A stretch of 64,000 bases of DNA, taken from positions 1,761,501 through 1,825,500 of the forward strand of contig NZ_UGNV01000001.1 in the NCBI RefSeq assembly GCF_900452395.1, given 5' to 3'. The position numbers and the translations under genes were made by a program. Every line of letters begins with the position of its first letter. Position 1 is the first letter of the stretch. This document shows, piece after piece, positions 25,484 through 35,355 of the stretch. The notes beneath the pieces are model-generated. The model was not told where the DNA came from. It searched no databases and was given only the letters and a program-made list of their open reading frames with translations. This stretch comes from Legionella beliardensis. GTDB lineage: Bacteria; Pseudomonadota; Gammaproteobacteria; Legionellales; Legionellaceae.

Positions 25484-27478
25484 TTACTGATGCAAATTAA
25501 TCTTGGTTAGTTTTCTTTTCAACGCGTTAAATAACAAGACCGTATGCCGCCTATTATCTTCTACATTGCTTTCACTTTGTTGCAGGCGTAATCGTTCATA
25601 ATTAGATAAAAATAAGGAAATTTCAGGCGCCATCCTGGGTAGCTTATTTATCAAAATATTACATTGTTTTTTAAGTGTCATTGAAGGCTTAGTCGGCACA
25701 TTAAATCGCCTTAATTCTTTTTGTAATTGCTGATATGCTTTTAATAACTGATCTACTTGCCTGTGCTGACGCCAAGTATATAAAAATCCAATAACAAACA
25801 GAAAAATTAAGAAGAAAATGATAGTAGCCTGCAATAATTTACTGGCAGTTAATTTTTCTAAACCTATTTTCTTTAATAAATCTTGCTGCGCATCTTTATT
25901 ATAAAAAAGTAACCAACGCTCAGCAAAAAATCGCAGTGATTCAATAAAAAATTGTGACCGTTGTAACCAAGATAAATTAGCAGAAAAAGAATTATCTGTT
26001 TGATTCAAATAAGATGAATGGAAATCTCTAATCGCTTGGTCGATACGCTCAGGCGCTATAAAACTTGTAGGATCAATAAGCTGCCAGCCCATGGGTGCTT
26101 GCCAATACTCAACCCAAGCATGGGCATTATTTTGCTGAATATCAAGGTAATGGCCAACAGAATTCCATATTCCTCCTTGATAACCAACAACTACTCTGGC
26201 AGGAATACCAACGGCGCGCAAAATAAATGCTATGGCACCCGCATAATGCTCACAATACCCCTTTTTTGTATTAAACCAAAAATCATCCATTTGATTTGGC
26301 AGGCTGAGCCTATCTGGCGCCAAAGTATAATAAAATGGTTGCTGATGAATATATTGCTGCAGAAAACGAATAAATAACTTTGGATCATTTTGTAAGTTTG
26401 TAAAGTGTGCTTTCGCCCAAGCGGCTAATTGTGGATTAACCTTATTAGGCAGCTGTAGATACTGCCTAAGTTCAGTATCATTTAATGTTTGCTGCGGCTT
26501 AGTTTGCATGGTTATTATGCCATAGGCAAAGCGCTGCTGTATCATGTCTTCATTCATTGCCCTAACTAAACCATAGTCGGTTGAGAAAAGCAGCCTAGGG
26601 CGTGCTGCAAGTGGTAAACTTAAATAAAATAACCATTTCTTTTGATGTGGCTCTAAAATCACCTCATAATCTGCGTTTTGATTAGCAGTAAGCTCAACTA
26701 ATGGATTAAATTTTGCGCTAGCTAACTGTACAGAATTCCAACTAATACCATTGTAATGGTTAAGCACTAACCCTTGCCAGTAACCATTTAATATTGGTTT
26801 GTTATTAAAAGTAACCCGTAATGCGGTACGATCATCATTAAATAACTCAGTCATTGATCCAGGACTCATGCTTTCGCTAAAACCCAATTGACTAATAGAC
26901 TGTGATGGAACTTGCCACAACGGTTTAGAAATTCTAGGAAAAATATAAAAAAGTAACAAACTAAAAGGGATCGCTATCAGCAGCTGGGTCGCACTTTTCC
27001 TACTTAGGTATTTTAAAGAAACTTGCCTAACACTTAACTTAAACATCAGCATTAAGTTAGCTAAAATAGCAGCAAATAAATAAACTACAATCCACAGCTC
27101 TTGATTAATAACTAACGCTGAAAAAATAAGATAAAAATTACAGATAATTATAAATTTAATATCACGAACCTTATAAATCTCAAGGCATTTTAAGCCAACG
27201 AAAATGATTAAAAATCCGATAAAAAACCCGCTGGTTATCATATTTCCGTAAGCAATTTTTAATAATGCTAACGAAGCCATGACTAAGATTACCCTTATCC
27301 AGACAGGTAAAATGGGATAATTAAAATAGGCCGCGATAAATTTATAACCTATTGCCGCTACTGCTAACAGCATTACCCATGAAGGTGATTGGAAAAAATG
27401 TGGTATATAGCATAGTAATACGACTAATAGAGTGTAGCGAGTCAAGGTTAAAAAATGGCGTTGTTCGCTATTAGTCAT
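25484..27478 (-). CDS. TgpA-like membrane transglutaminase (DUF3488/DUF4129)
   Basis: Inner-membrane protein with about six N-terminal helices, a large periplasmic transglutaminase-like domain, another helix near residue 550 and a cytoplasmic tail. The cysteine-protease-like triad is visible: Cys in KKGYCEHYAG, His in NNAHAWVEYW and Asp in QLIDPTSF. The ATG at 27478 overlaps the stop of the DUF58 gene (ATGA), which favours it over the upstream ATG at 27505. The moxR-DUF58-tgpA order is conserved in Legionella and Pseudomonas, where TgpA is essential in P. aeruginosa. The physiological substrate is unknown. Confidence 0.9.
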   Translation of the reverse strand: MTNSEQRHFLTLTRYTLLVVLLCYIPHFFQSPSWVMLLAVAAIGYKFIAAYFNYPILPVWIRVILVMASLALLKIAYGNMITSGFFIGFLIIFVGLKCLEIYKVRDIKFIIICNFYLIFSALVINQELWIVVYLFAAILANLMLMFKLSVRQVSLKYLSRKSATQLLIAIPFSLLLFYIFPRISKPLWQVPSQSISQLGFSESMSPGSMTELFNDDRTALRVTFNNKPILNGYWQGLVLNHYNGISWNSVQLASAKFNPLVELTANQNADYEVILEPHQKKWLFYLSLPLAARPRLLFSTDYGLVRAMNEDMIQQRFAYGIITMQTKPQQTLNDTELRQYLQLPNKVNPQLAAWAKAHFTNLQNDPKLFIRFLQQYIHQQPFYYTLAPDRLSLPNQMDDFWFNTKKGYCEHYAGAIAFILRAVGIPARVVVGYQGGIWNSVGHYLDIQQNNAHAWVEYWQAPMGWQLIDPTSFIAPERIDQAIRDFHSSYLNQTDNSFSANLSWLQRSQFFIESLRFFAERWLLFYNKDAQQDLLKKIGLEKLTASKLLQATIIFFLIFLFVIGFLYTWRQHRQVDQLLKAYQQLQKELRRFNVPTKPSMTLKKQCNILINKLPRMAPEISLFLSNYERLRLQQSESNVEDNRRHTVLLFNALKRKLTKINLHQ

Positions 27479-28419
27479 GAGCAAATAGCCAGCTGACGCA
27501 AGCATTGTTGTAAATGCTGCTTACCATGAGACAATGGCGTGGTAAAACGCCCTAATTTTAAGCTATATAAATCCTGATTTACTTCGGCATTTTGTAACCA
27601 AAAACTTAAATATTGCAGTTTTTTTTCTAAATCATCAAAAGGTAAATCGGATAACTGAAAAAGCCAGTAATTTCCTGCGCTACTATCCATTGTTTTAACA
27701 TGCCACCCCTGATCTTTAGCAACAATTTTCCAAGCAATAAGATTTGGCTGCGCCCAGGGGTTTTCAACTTGTCTTAAATCATAAAATTCGTTGTCACCTA
27801 CTAAGGCAACTTGGTTATTACTTTGTACGGTGATGGGTGCCGGCCAAAAACCTGGAAAAACCGGTTGTGGGTAAACATAAAAACCTTCATCAAAATAAAG
27901 ATAACCCCATGTTTTAAATAGTCCTAGCGGGTATAAAGTATAAATTTTGATTGTAGGTAGCTTGAAGTAGCCTCGGCGATCAGTTGATAGAGGTAGAACC
28001 ATTCTAAATTCATTTAAAGAGGTTTGTTCTAAGCCAATAGCAGCTTGCTTACCTACTTGAAATTCCAAGGCATAACGCAACTTATTGTTAGGACTAATTA
28101 ATAAATTAATGCACACAGCTTGTCCCACTTCTGCATCATCAATAGCCAATAATTTTACTGATAGCCCTTTAAGATTAGCCTGCGCCTCCCAAGCGCTACC
28201 TATCCCAATTAACGCTAATAAAAATACCAGTAAAAAAATTAAGCTAATTTGATAATTAATTGCGCCAGTAAATAAAGTAATAAGAACAAAGGCATAGAGC
28301 CATCCAAAGCTTGACGGTAATATATAGCTATTTCTAGAACCAAATGTTTGCGAGTTGCCCTTATCGTTACGCGCTCTAAACCATTGGTTTAAATTTTTAA
28401 GTAGCCTTTCTTTCATCAT
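27475..28419 (-). CDS. DUF58 domain protein
   Basis: A 314-residue protein with two membrane helices near residues 34-75 and a cytoplasmic C-terminal region containing the DUF58 block, degenerate in its usual form (YDLRQVENPWAQPNLIAWKIVAK, where family members have a REYxxGDxxRxIxWKxxA type motif). It lies between a MoxR ATPase and a TgpA-like transglutaminase, and works with them in an undefined envelope or complex-assembly role. Its stop overlaps the tgpA start, and it begins 4 bases after moxR. Confidence 0.87.
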   Translation of the reverse strand: MMKERLLKNLNQWFRARNDKGNSQTFGSRNSYILPSSFGWLYAFVLITLFTGAINYQISLIFLLVFLLALIGIGSAWEAQANLKGLSVKLLAIDDAEVGQAVCINLLISPNNKLRYALEFQVGKQAAIGLEQTSLNEFRMVLPLSTDRRGYFKLPTIKIYTLYPLGLFKTWGYLYFDEGFYVYPQPVFPGFWPAPITVQSNNQVALVGDNEFYDLRQVENPWAQPNLIAWKIVAKDQGWHVKTMDSSAGNYWLFQLSDLPFDDLEKKLQYLSFWLQNAEVNQDLYSLKLGRFTTPLSHGKQHLQQCLRQLAICS

Positions 28420-28423
28420 GTAA

Positions 28424-29326
28424 TCACACAGGGACAGTTACGTTATTGATTAATAACTCTGCTGCAGATAAATTATTTTGTGCCTTTTTAATTAGCAAAC
28501 GATGATTAACCACAGCGGGTAAAATGGTTTGTATGTCATCCGGGCGAACAAAATTGCGCTCATCAACAAGGGCATAAGCTTGTGCAGCCCTAACTATGCC
28601 CTTTCCAGCCCTAGGGCTAAGCCCATGATTAAACCAATCCTGATTACGGCTAGCGGTTAGTAATAACTGGACATAATCAAGTACGGTGTCTGAAATAATG
28701 ACACGCTCACTTTCCTTTTGTAAGGCGAGTAATTGTTGCGGATTAATCACAGGCTTTAAGGTAGTTAGTTTGGTATTAGCTGCCGGCGCTTTTAAAATCT
28801 CTCGCTCCGCATCTGCCGGAGGATAACCAATTACTAGGCGCATTAGAAAACGATCTAATTGGGATTCAGGTAAAGAATAGGTACCAAGATGATAGGACGG
28901 ATTTTGGGTGGCAATGATAAAAAATGGCTCCGGTAGCGATTCTGTACCGGCATCAGTGGTAATTTGTTTCTCTTCCATTACCTCAAGCAACGCACTTTGC
29001 GTTTTAGGTGGCGCTCGATTAATTTCATCGGCTAAAATGAGCTGTGAAAAAATAGGCCCCCGGTGGAAAGTAAATAGGCGTTGCTGTTGATCAAAAATAG
29101 ATACGCCTAACAAATCACTTGGCAGCAAATCACTGGTAAATTGAATGCGCCTGTATTGCATGCCTGTTAATTGAGCTAAGCCATGGCTAAATGTTGTTTT
29201 TCCCATGCCAGGACTGTCTTCAAGTAATAAGTTACCATTGGCTAATAGGCAAGTAATCCCTAACCGAATAATCTCCTCTTTTCCTAAAAGAACATGACTC
29301 AATGCATCCTGCAATTGTTTAATCAT
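28424..29326 (-). CDS. MoxR-type AAA ATPase
   Basis: A 300-residue cytosolic AAA+ ATPase of the MoxR/AAA_3 group. Walker A is DSPGMGKTTF (about residues 37-46), Walker B is LILADEINRAPPKTQSALLE, and sensor 1 lies around FFIIATQNP. It is likely a chaperone for the neighbouring DUF58 and transglutaminase proteins. It is first in the three-gene minus-strand operon, facing lspD across a divergent spacer. Confidence 0.93.
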   Translation of the reverse strand: MIKQLQDALSHVLLGKEEIIRLGITCLLANGNLLLEDSPGMGKTTFSHGLAQLTGMQYRRIQFTSDLLPSDLLGVSIFDQQQRLFTFHRGPIFSQLILADEINRAPPKTQSALLEVMEEKQITTDAGTESLPEPFFIIATQNPSYHLGTYSLPESQLDRFLMRLVIGYPPADAEREILKAPAANTKLTTLKPVINPQQLLALQKESERVIISDTVLDYVQLLLTASRNQDWFNHGLSPRAGKGIVRAAQAYALVDERNFVRPDDIQTILPAVVNHRLLIKKAQNNLSAAELLINNVTVPV

Positions 29327-29664
29327 AATAAAATAAGCAATTTTTAGTCACTATTCTTTAGTATATACCCATTCAACCTGAAAGAAAGTATTGGATTTTC
29401 GCTATCGCTTTTTATACTTGCCGCCACTCATTTTTATACTTTATAAGCTAAAAATAAAAGACTGAAATTTAGGATAATAATTAACTTCGATTACTTTTTT
29501 GTAACCACTTATTCATTTAGTTCATAATCAAAAATGACTTTTATTTGTATAGAGAGATGGCTTAATTAACAGTTTTTTGCTTCTTTAAATTGAATTAACA
29601 AAAAGTCTATTGTATCTAATTAAATTTAGTTATGATGTGGTATTGCTTATTGGGTGGTTGGTTA
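29327..29664. other. Divergent spacer between moxR and lspD
   Basis: AT-rich control region with no gene. A weak sigma-70-like pair (TTGAAT at 29590-29595 and TATCTA at 29613-29618, 17 bp apart) could drive lspDE. The upstream ATG at 29632 has no ribosome-binding site and adds only a short non-signal extension to LspD. Confidence 0.35.
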
Positions 29665-31992
29665 ATGCGAAAGTTTGTTTTAATCTTTTTATTTGTTTTT
29701 TGCTTTACTGGTGTACAGGCTGCTGATATCGGTATCAAAAAAATTAATTTAGATGGCAAAACCGCTTATATGGTTGATGCAGGCGCTTTTCCACATGAAA
29801 ATAACGCGCTACAACTAAAATTTAAGCTTTCTTCCGTATATAAACAACCCATTCGGATTGATTACGATAAAGTGCGCAAGCTCTATATAGTCAAAGTAGG
29901 CCCCATTACTGAGCTTGATCTCGCAAAAACAATCCGCAAAGAAGTAAGCGCTAGTAACATGCCATTAACTCATACAGATAATACTCCGGATGTTTCAGTA
30001 ATCCCACCTATTGATATCGTTGAAGAAAAGAAATTATGGAACTTACGAAATGCGGATATTCGTGCCGTTATTGCTGAAGTTTCACGAATAACGGGTAAAA
30101 ACTTTATCATTGATCCGCGCGTACAAGGCAAAATATCTATTGTTTCTAACACTCCTATCTCTGATAAAGAATTATATCAAGTCTTTTTATCAGTGTTACA
30201 AGTATCGGGCTATGCTGCTATTCCCACTGGTAAAGTCATCAAAATTATTCCTAATATCGAAGCAAAAACCGTCACCGCTGACTTGCTAGATGATTTGCAA
30301 AATCCGCCACGTGGTGATGACATGATGGTTGAGGTCGTACCTGTCCACTTTGTACCGGCTGAGCAATTAATTCCCGTCCTAAGGCCGTTAATGCCTCAAT
30401 GGAGTAATGTTTCTGCTTATGGGCCTTCTAACATGTTAATTTTGTCAGGGCGAGCAAGTAATATTAGGCAATTAGCTAGTATTATTAAACAAGTAGATAG
30501 TTCTACCGCCAATGGCATTGATATGGTGCCCTTAAAGTATGCGTTAGCAATGGACATTGCTAATACACTTAAAGATTTAATTAAAACTCAGCCTGGTATG
30601 GCTGGCCACAGTCAAGTGATGATTGCCGCTGATGATCGCAGCAACTCTATTTTAATAAGCGGCAGCCGCACAGACCGCATTCGTTTACGTATGCTCATTG
30701 CCCAACTTGATAAGCAAAATTTACATGGCGTAAATAGTAATACTAAAGTGGTTTACTTAAATTATTTAAGGGCAGAAGATTTAGTGCCTATTTTAGCCGG
30801 TATTGCCCAAGCAAATTTTAGCGGTAACGTAGGTACAACAATAGGGACAATTACACGGCCAGAATTAGACAGCACAAATCCTGCTTCTAACCTGGCTAAT
30901 GGCACATCAAGCACACAAACATCTAGCTCACAAAATCAAGCCCCAGCACCCTCAAACCCTGCTGCGACGCCTAATACCACAGGCGCTACTACGCAAAATG
31001 AAGGCACGACTAAGCCTACCGTACAAATTATTGCTGAACCAAACACAAATTCCATTATTATTAATGCCCCTGCTAGCTTAATTCGCATTTTACAATCTGT
31101 TATTAGCCAATTAGATATAAGGCCTGCGCAATTACTCATTGAAGCTTTAGTTGCTGAAGTGGATGAAAATGATATTAATAGCTTAGGAATCGAATGGGGA
31201 AGTAACTTGCAAACAGGCGATCCAGCCGCTTTTAGACCTGGCTTTGCGATTATTAACTCACAAACAACCATTGATGACTTCCAAGCGCAACTCTACGGAC
31301 TTGTGCAGCGGCATAGAGCGAATATTTTATCGACACCATCAGTCGTCGTACTGGATAACCGCCAAGCTAAAATCTTAGTAGGTAGACAAGTCTCGGTAGC
31401 GAGTACTACTTATCCTAATAATGCAGGCGGCACGACCACTGCTAGCCCTTATGTTACCTTTGATCGCGTGAATGTTGCCCTGCATCTCTATGTAAGGCCC
31501 CAAATTACTCGCGGGAAAGGTATTCAATTACAAATAGACCAAGGTAACGACACCATTGATCCCACAACGCTTTTAAATGTCAATAACCCAGTCTTTAAAA
31601 TTAGCAGTATTGTCACATCGGTGCATGTAGAAAGTGGTGATGTTGTTGTTTTAGGCGGACTGATTCAAGATAGCTTAGCCAATGATAATGTCGCTGTTCC
31701 TATTTTAGCTGACATACCAGGTGTTGGCCGACTTTTCCAACACAATGCGCACACACGCGAGAAAAGAGTGCTAATGGTCTTTATTCGTCCTATAATTTTA
31801 AGAACACCTGGCGACGCAGTGCAGGTAACAGGCGCCAAATACAATGATTTAAGACAAGATGAGCTTGCTTATTTACGTTCACAAGACTATGTCAATGTAA
31901 ATAAGAATATGGTTTTACCCCCGCTGAAGCAAGCCGAGTTACCAAAGCCTTTTAGTCGTTCGCTACAGCAGAGAGTTATTATGACCAAATGA
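29665..31992 (+). CDS. lspD: Type II secretion secretin LspD (GspD)
   Basis: Outer-membrane secretin ring through which type II substrates leave the cell. The start at 29665 gives a clean signal peptide (1-19, ending GVQA) and has GGTGG upstream, so it is preferred over 29632. Next comes a SPOR-like segment (about 31-95, with YMVDAGAF and LYIVKVGPI). Then N0/N1-type domains (LWNLRNADIRAVIAEVSRIT, PLKYALAMDIANTL), a Ser/Gln/Pro-rich insert near 420-460 and the secretin domain with VPILADIPGVGRLF. In Legionella the Lsp system exports degradative enzymes, including chitinase. The stop overlaps lspE (ATGA). Confidence 0.95.
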   Translation: MRKFVLIFLFVFCFTGVQAADIGIKKINLDGKTAYMVDAGAFPHENNALQLKFKLSSVYKQPIRIDYDKVRKLYIVKVGPITELDLAKTIRKEVSASNMPLTHTDNTPDVSVIPPIDIVEEKKLWNLRNADIRAVIAEVSRITGKNFIIDPRVQGKISIVSNTPISDKELYQVFLSVLQVSGYAAIPTGKVIKIIPNIEAKTVTADLLDDLQNPPRGDDMMVEVVPVHFVPAEQLIPVLRPLMPQWSNVSAYGPSNMLILSGRASNIRQLASIIKQVDSSTANGIDMVPLKYALAMDIANTLKDLIKTQPGMAGHSQVMIAADDRSNSILISGSRTDRIRLRMLIAQLDKQNLHGVNSNTKVVYLNYLRAEDLVPILAGIAQANFSGNVGTTIGTITRPELDSTNPASNLANGTSSTQTSSSQNQAPAPSNPAATPNTTGATTQNEGTTKPTVQIIAEPNTNSIIINAPASLIRILQSVISQLDIRPAQLLIEALVAEVDENDINSLGIEWGSNLQTGDPAAFRPGFAIINSQTTIDDFQAQLYGLVQRHRANILSTPSVVVLDNRQAKILVGRQVSVASTTYPNNAGGTTTASPYVTFDRVNVALHLYVRPQITRGKGIQLQIDQGNDTIDPTTLLNVNNPVFKISSIVTSVHVESGDVVVLGGLIQDSLANDNVAVPILADIPGVGRLFQHNAHTREKRVLMVFIRPIILRTPGDAVQVTGAKYNDLRQDELAYLRSQDYVNVNKNMVLPPLKQAELPKPFSRSLQQRVIMTK

Positions 31993-33488
31993 TAGAGCCT
32001 AGTACGGTAGTAGAAGAAACGCCTAAGCAACTTCCTTATAGTTTTGCTAAAGCCAATGGCGTTATAGCCATAGCAAATGAAGCAGACAAAGCATTAATAT
32101 TGCATCTGCCCAATCCTTCTTTGCCCGTATTGGCTGAGGTTTCGCGCCTTTTACAGCGTAAATTAGAATTACGCGAAGTGTCTGAAGGTGAATTTCAACA
32201 GCACTTAACCAATCACTATCAATCAAAATCCTCTATTTTAGATGCTGCCGAAGGCATGGAAGGTGATATGGATTTATCACTACTCGCAGGCCAACTACCT
32301 GCTACCGAAGATTTACTTGATAATCAAGATGATGCACCTATCATTCGCTTATTAAATGCTTTATTTACTCAAGCCATTAAACAAAAAGCCTCAGATATTC
32401 ATATTGAAACTTATGAAAATCGAGTTCTAGTACGCAATCGTATTGATGGTGTTTTGCATGAAGTATTAGAAATCCAACGCGCTATTGCGCCGCTAGTGAT
32501 TTCAAGAGTTAAAGTAATGGCTAAGTTAGATATAGCCGAAAAACGTATACCACAAGATGGCCGTATTGCCCTTCGTATTGGCGGGCATAATATCGATGTA
32601 CGTGTTTCTACTCTTCCCTCTAATCATGGCGAGCGCATCGTTTTACGTATCTTAGATAAACAAGCAGCTCAGCTTAATTTAAGTCTTTTGGGCATGGCTG
32701 ACGATACACTAGGCATTATTCGCACCATGATTTCACAGCCTCATGGCATCATTTTAGTAACAGGCCCAACAGGCTCTGGTAAAACAACATCCCTTTATGC
32801 CATGCTCAGCGAACTTAATGAAGTAAGCCGCAATATTCTTACCATTGAAGATCCTATTGAATATGATTTACCAGGTATTGGTCAAACCCAAGTTAATACT
32901 AAAGTACAAATGACTTTTGCTAAAGGTTTAAGAGCCATTTTAAGGCAAGACCCTGATGTGGTCATGATTGGAGAAATACGTGATTTGGAAACCGCCGAAA
33001 TCGCTGTACAGGCGAGTTTAACTGGGCACTTAGTATTGTCAACATTACACACCAACAGTGCACTAGGCGCCTTAACCCGTTTACGCGACATGGGTGTTGA
33101 GTCTTTTCTTCTTTCTTCAAGTATTATTGGCTTAATTGCCCAGCGCTTGGTTAGAAAGCTTTGTTCGGAATGTAAAACGCTCCATGAGCTAAGAGAAGAT
33201 GAAAAAGAACTGCTAGGTTTAACAGAAAACTCACAAATTGTCCAAGTGTATGAGCCTAAAGGTTGTGATCATTGCAATCAGCTTGGTTACCGAGGCCGAA
33301 CTGGCATTTATGAATTAATAGTTATTGATGAAACACTGCGAGGCATGATTCATCGCAATGAAAGCCTACAAACAATAGATGACTATTTACGACCGCAAAT
33401 CCCAACCATTCGTCAAGATGGTTTTAAGCGTGTGCTCGCTGGTGATACCTCATTGGCTGAAATTTTACGCGTAACGAGTCAACATTAA
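31989..33488 (+). CDS. lspE: Type II secretion ATPase LspE (GspE)
   Basis: Cytoplasmic hexameric ATPase that powers pseudopilus assembly. Walker A is GPTGSGKTTS, the Asp box is ILTIEDPIEY, and Walker B is LRQDPDVVMIGEIRD. A C-terminal zinc finger has two CxxC pairs (CSEC and CDHC). The 499 residues are normal. It starts inside the lspD stop and is coupled to it. No other gsp genes follow, which agrees with the scattered lsp loci of Legionella. Confidence 0.96.
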   Translation: MIEPSTVVEETPKQLPYSFAKANGVIAIANEADKALILHLPNPSLPVLAEVSRLLQRKLELREVSEGEFQQHLTNHYQSKSSILDAAEGMEGDMDLSLLAGQLPATEDLLDNQDDAPIIRLLNALFTQAIKQKASDIHIETYENRVLVRNRIDGVLHEVLEIQRAIAPLVISRVKVMAKLDIAEKRIPQDGRIALRIGGHNIDVRVSTLPSNHGERIVLRILDKQAAQLNLSLLGMADDTLGIIRTMISQPHGIILVTGPTGSGKTTSLYAMLSELNEVSRNILTIEDPIEYDLPGIGQTQVNTKVQMTFAKGLRAILRQDPDVVMIGEIRDLETAEIAVQASLTGHLVLSTLHTNSALGALTRLRDMGVESFLLSSSIIGLIAQRLVRKLCSECKTLHELREDEKELLGLTENSQIVQVYEPKGCDHCNQLGYRGRTGIYELIVIDETLRGMIHRNESLQTIDDYLRPQIPTIRQDGFKRVLAGDTSLAEILRVTSQH

Positions 33489-33584
33489 TCAGAAAATAAC
33501 CAATTTGCTATTTTTAATATATCTTAGTAGTATTAACTAGAAGCCTAATTAATCCTTCAGTCTTAAACAAAAAGGAGCCTAATT

Positions 33585-33722
33585 ATGGGAAAAAAGAAAA
33601 GCGAAAAAAAACCATCAGAATCTAATGATGTGAAAAAAGCAAAACGTGTCAAACGAGAAAGAAAATACGACAAAGAGGTGGAAGATACGTTTCCTGCGAG
33701 CGATCCAATCACTAAATATTAG
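33585..33722 (+). CDS. Small conserved basic protein with FPASDP tail
   Basis: A 45-residue protein. The N-terminal half is very Lys-rich (MGKKKSEKK, KKAKRVKRERK) and the end reads VEDTFPASDPITKY. The DTFPASDP motif occurs in small proteobacterial proteins of unknown function, as far as I recall. AAGGAG lies 7 bases before the ATG, an excellent ribosome-binding site, which makes real translation likely. It lies 96 bases after lspE and may have its own promoter. DNA or RNA binding by the basic half is a guess. Confidence 0.7.
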   Translation: MGKKKSEKKPSESNDVKKAKRVKRERKYDKEVEDTFPASDPITKY

Positions 33723-33744
33723 TAGGTGCTCTTACATACAATGC

Positions 33745-33927
33745 ATGGATACCGAGGTCAAGCCGCGGTAATACGGTTTTCTTTTTAACTCGTTTACCTG
33801 CATTCGAAATACCGTGGCTCGATGACGATATTCATGTCTACCGTCTCTAATTCTGGTAAGTAGGTTGAGCTTGGTGACATGCCCCAACGATTAGTTGTTG
33901 GGCTGCACTTCGTTTAGCCCAACCTAC
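33745..33927. repeat. Two intergenic repeats (GGATACCG and GTAGGTTG families)
   Basis: At 33745-33770 there is an ATGGATACCG repeat related to 25301-25330, with more of it to about 33835. At 33860-33927 there is an inverted-repeat unit starting GTAGGTTGAGC and ending GCCCAACCTAC, related to 6811-6914 and 25214-25242. They fill the space after the small basic protein and before the convergent cysS stop. Confidence 0.75.
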
Positions 33928-33966
33928 CTTACAAAAATTTATAGACCAGGCTTTATATTTAAAGCT

Positions 33967-35340
33967 CTAGCTCACTAATTTCTTACGCCAGGTTGTACCA
34001 TCGGGGCCATCTTCTAATTCTATGTCGTAATTAAGTAATGTTGCCCTAATTTCATCCGCTTGCTGCCAATTTTTTGCAGCGCGAGCTGCCTGTCTTTCTT
34101 CAATGAGTGATTCAATAAGCTCTTTATCAACTTCAGCCGCTTGCGCTTGTAAAAATTCTTTTGGCGAGCTCTGCAATAACCCTAATACTCCCGCTAGTTT
34201 TTTTAATGTTGCTGCTAACGCAGGTGTTTTAGATTTATTAAATTCATGGCTTAATTGAAATAAAATGGATAAAGCCACCGGTGTATTGAAATCATCGTTC
34301 ATAGCTTTATTAAATGCTGCCAGCCAATCTGCCACAACCTCTTCTTCAGATGCCTCGTTTATATCCTTCAGAGACTGATAAAGCCTTGTTAAAGCCCGAG
34401 CAGCGCTATGCAAATTTTCTTCAGAATAATTAAGGGGGCTGCGGTAATGGCTGCTTAAGAGGAAGTAACGAATCACTTCAGGATGGTGATGCTGTAATAC
34501 ATCTTGTATCGTAAAAAAGTTGCCTGTAGATTTTGCCATCTTTTCGTTATTAACTTGCAACATACCTACATGAAGCCAATAATTAGCAAAAGGTTTGCCA
34601 CTGGCTGCCTCACTTTGGGCAATCTCATTTTCATGATGAGGAAATTGTAAATCAAGTCCACCGCCATGAATATCAAATTGCTCGCCTAACTCATCCATAG
34701 CCATCGCTGAACATTCAATATGCCAACCAGGACGACCCTCGCCCCAAGGAGATGACCAACTAGGTTCATTAGGTTTTGCTTTTTTCCATAAAACAAAATC
34801 AAGTGGTGAACGCTTCTCTTTAACCACACCAATACGGGCACCCGCAACCAGTCCTTCTATGTCTTTATGAGACAATTTACCATAACCTTTAAAGCTTTCT
34901 ACTGCAAAGCAAATATCTCCATTGTCACTTTGATAAGCATACTCTTTATCCATTAGACGCTGAATTAAGCTAATAATAGGACTCATATAATCTGTAGCGC
35001 GGGGTTCAAAGTCAGGTGTTAAAATATTTAATGCTGCTGCATCCTCATGCATGGCTTTAATATAATATTCAGTCAGCTCTTGAATAGACACGCCGCGTTC
35101 TTGCGCACGTAAAATGATTTTGTCATCAATGTCGGTAATATTGCGTACGAATTTAACTTTAAAACCTTGGCTGCGTAAAAACCTAACGATAACATCAAAA
35201 CAAACCATTGAACGAGCATGCCCCAGATGGCAGTAATCATAAACTGTAATGCCGCAGGTGTACAAACCAATCTGGTCAGGTATCAAAGGTGTAAAAATTT
35301 CTTTTTTACGTGTTAATGAATTGTATAAATAAAGCATCAT
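33967..35340 (-). CDS. cysS: Cysteinyl-tRNA synthetase
   Basis: Class I synthetase charging tRNA-Cys. Zinc-binding Cys in [18 protein letters not shown], which also holds the HIGH-type motif HLGH; further zinc ligands in GWHIECSAM and [14 protein letters not shown]; the KMSKS equivalent is KMAKSTGN. At 457 residues it is full length. It follows glnS by 15 bases and probably ends the fimV/truA/trp/glnS/cysS transcription run. Confidence 0.97.
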   Translation of the reverse strand: MMLYLYNSLTRKKEIFTPLIPDQIGLYTCGITVYDYCHLGHARSMVCFDVIVRFLRSQGFKVKFVRNITDIDDKIILRAQERGVSIQELTEYYIKAMHEDAAALNILTPDFEPRATDYMSPIISLIQRLMDKEYAYQSDNGDICFAVESFKGYGKLSHKDIEGLVAGARIGVVKEKRSPLDFVLWKKAKPNEPSWSSPWGEGRPGWHIECSAMAMDELGEQFDIHGGGLDLQFPHHENEIAQSEAASGKPFANYWLHVGMLQVNNEKMAKSTGNFFTIQDVLQHHHPEVIRYFLLSSHYRSPLNYSEENLHSAARALTRLYQSLKDINEASEEEVVADWLAAFNKAMNDDFNTPVALSILFQLSHEFNKSKTPALAATLKKLAGVLGLLQSSPKEFLQAQAAEVDKELIESLIEERQAARAAKNWQQADEIRATLLNYDIELEDGPDGTTWRKKLVS

Positions 35341-35355
35341 TCTCTCTTTAAGATT

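Noticed and set aside
29632-29664. Eleven-codon N-terminal extension of LspD
   Set aside because: No ribosome-binding site at 29632, while 29665 has GGTGG and gives a clean signal peptide.
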